A stretch of 64,000 nt of DNA. Source: Chondrinema litorale (GTDB lineage Bacteria > Bacteroidota > Bacteroidia > Cytophagales > Flammeovirgaceae). Location of the stretch: the NCBI RefSeq assembly GCF_026250525.1, contig NZ_CP111046.1, positions 62,001 through 126,000 of the forward strand, in the 5' to 3' direction. The notes beneath the pieces were generated by a model that was not told the DNA's origin, made no database searches, and was given only the letters and a program-made list of their open reading frames with translations. The position numbers and the translations under genes are program-made. Positions 63,667 to 64,000 of this stretch are shown piece after piece; the stretch's first letter is position 1, and each line of letters begins with the position of its first letter.

Positions 63667-64000
63667 ATGAAATCAAAAATTGCCCATAGCCTTTTCTGGC
63701 GAATCGCAGCTACATTACTACTACTATTGAGTTTTTTGGGAGTTTCTTATGTGCTTATTACAGCATACATGGCTCGCCAATATTACCAAGAAACTACACA
63801 AAGATTAAATGCCGATGTAGCCCAACATTTAATTGAGGAAGTTCAGCCTTTTGTTGATGGCAAAGTGAATAAAGAAGCACTTGGCCTCATTATGCATTCT
63901 ATGATGGCGGTTAACCCAAGTATCGAGGTATACTTGCTAGATAAAAAAGGTGAAATTCTCTCTTATGTGGTAATGGCAAAAGATGTAAAACTGAAAAATA
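63667..64000 (+). CDS. Sensor histidine kinase (5' part, cut by window end)
   Basis: The first 111 residues of a membrane sensor kinase, reading to the window edge with no stop. It starts MKSKIAHSLFWRIAATLLLL, with one transmembrane helix at about residues 12-36, then a periplasmic domain beginning MARQYYQETTQRLNADVAQH. The kinase core would lie beyond the window. Position right after the OmpR-type regulator makes it the partner kinase. The frame was read directly from the nucleotide sequence. Confidence 0.85.
   Translation, partial: MKSKIAHSLFWRIAATLLLLLSFLGVSYVLITAYMARQYYQETTQRLNADVAQHLIEEVQPFVDGKVNKEALGLIMHSMMAVNPSIEVYLLDKKGEILSYVVMAKDVKLKN

Overview
The window is a low-GC, AT-rich chromosomal segment of a Bacteroidota bacterium, most likely a marine or environmental member of the Cytophagales. 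The pointers are type IX secretion (T9SS) C-terminal sorting domains of both the type A and type B kind, a PorP/SprF-family protein, several TonB-dependent receptors with an N-terminal carboxypeptidase-regulatory-like domain, DUF4249 lipoproteins, LytS/LytTR regulators, and occasional TAnnTTTG-type -7 promoter boxes. I see no tRNA, rRNA, insertion sequence, integrase or CRISPR array. The species cannot be named from sequence alone.

Layout. 0-5 kb: a RidA protein, an AraC regulator, an NmrA-like reductase, an aldo/keto reductase, a MOSC protein and a small, possibly frameshifted hypothetical gene. 5-13 kb: a CE7-type esterase with an extra N-terminal region, two small exported proteins (one with an ExbD/TolR-like domain), an ABC-F ATPase, a putative porin, a small acidic protein and TatC. 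13-21 kb (mostly minus strand): an M13 metallopeptidase, an amidohydrolase lipoprotein, an orphan TRAP binding protein, a second AraC regulator paralogous to the first, a receiver-domain protein and tryptophanase. 21.6-26.4 kb: a TPR protein, a TonB-dependent receptor and a LytS/LytTR two-component pair. 26.5-31 kb (minus): an operon of a barrel protein with a degenerate esterase domain, a TonB receptor and a DUF4249 lipoprotein. 31-33.6 kb: a propeller/toroid lipoprotein. 33.7-46.5 kb (minus): a T9SS operon with a 3408-residue type A cargo protein, a cadherin-repeat type B cargo protein and a PorP/SprF protein. 47-50.2 kb: a CE7 acetyl esterase, a CE15-like esterase and a periplasmic rhodanese. 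50.5-57.7 kb: a second TonB receptor/DUF4249 operon, here with an STN-domain receptor and an MG2-plus-plug-like protein. 57.6-59 kb: a membrane histidine-kinase-like protein that appears to lack its ATP-binding motifs. 59-62.4 kb (minus): DUF1080, a Tat-exported Gfo/Idh/MocA oxidoreductase and a DUF6807 protein, which look like a periplasmic keto-sugar pathway. 62.5-64 kb: a candidate structured small RNA with a very strong terminator hairpin, then an OmpR-type regulator and the start of its kinase (cut by the window end).

How it fits together. The window is dominated by cell-envelope functions: polymer and glycoside processing (CE7 and CE15 esterases, the DUF1080/Gfo-Idh-MocA/DUF6807 set), outer-membrane uptake through two paralogous non-SusCD TonB systems with DUF4249 partners, and surface display through T9SS. 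The most interesting signals are a roughly 110-residue module shared by the two T9SS cargo proteins of one operon, an unusual central region in the giant cargo protein, the candidate small RNA at 62.6-62.7 kb, a conserved upstream element near RidA, aldo/keto reductase and the second AraC gene, and several architectures built on apparently dead or repurposed domains (esterase fused to a barrel, plug domain without a barrel, kinase without an ATP site, ExbD-like domain in a lipoprotein).
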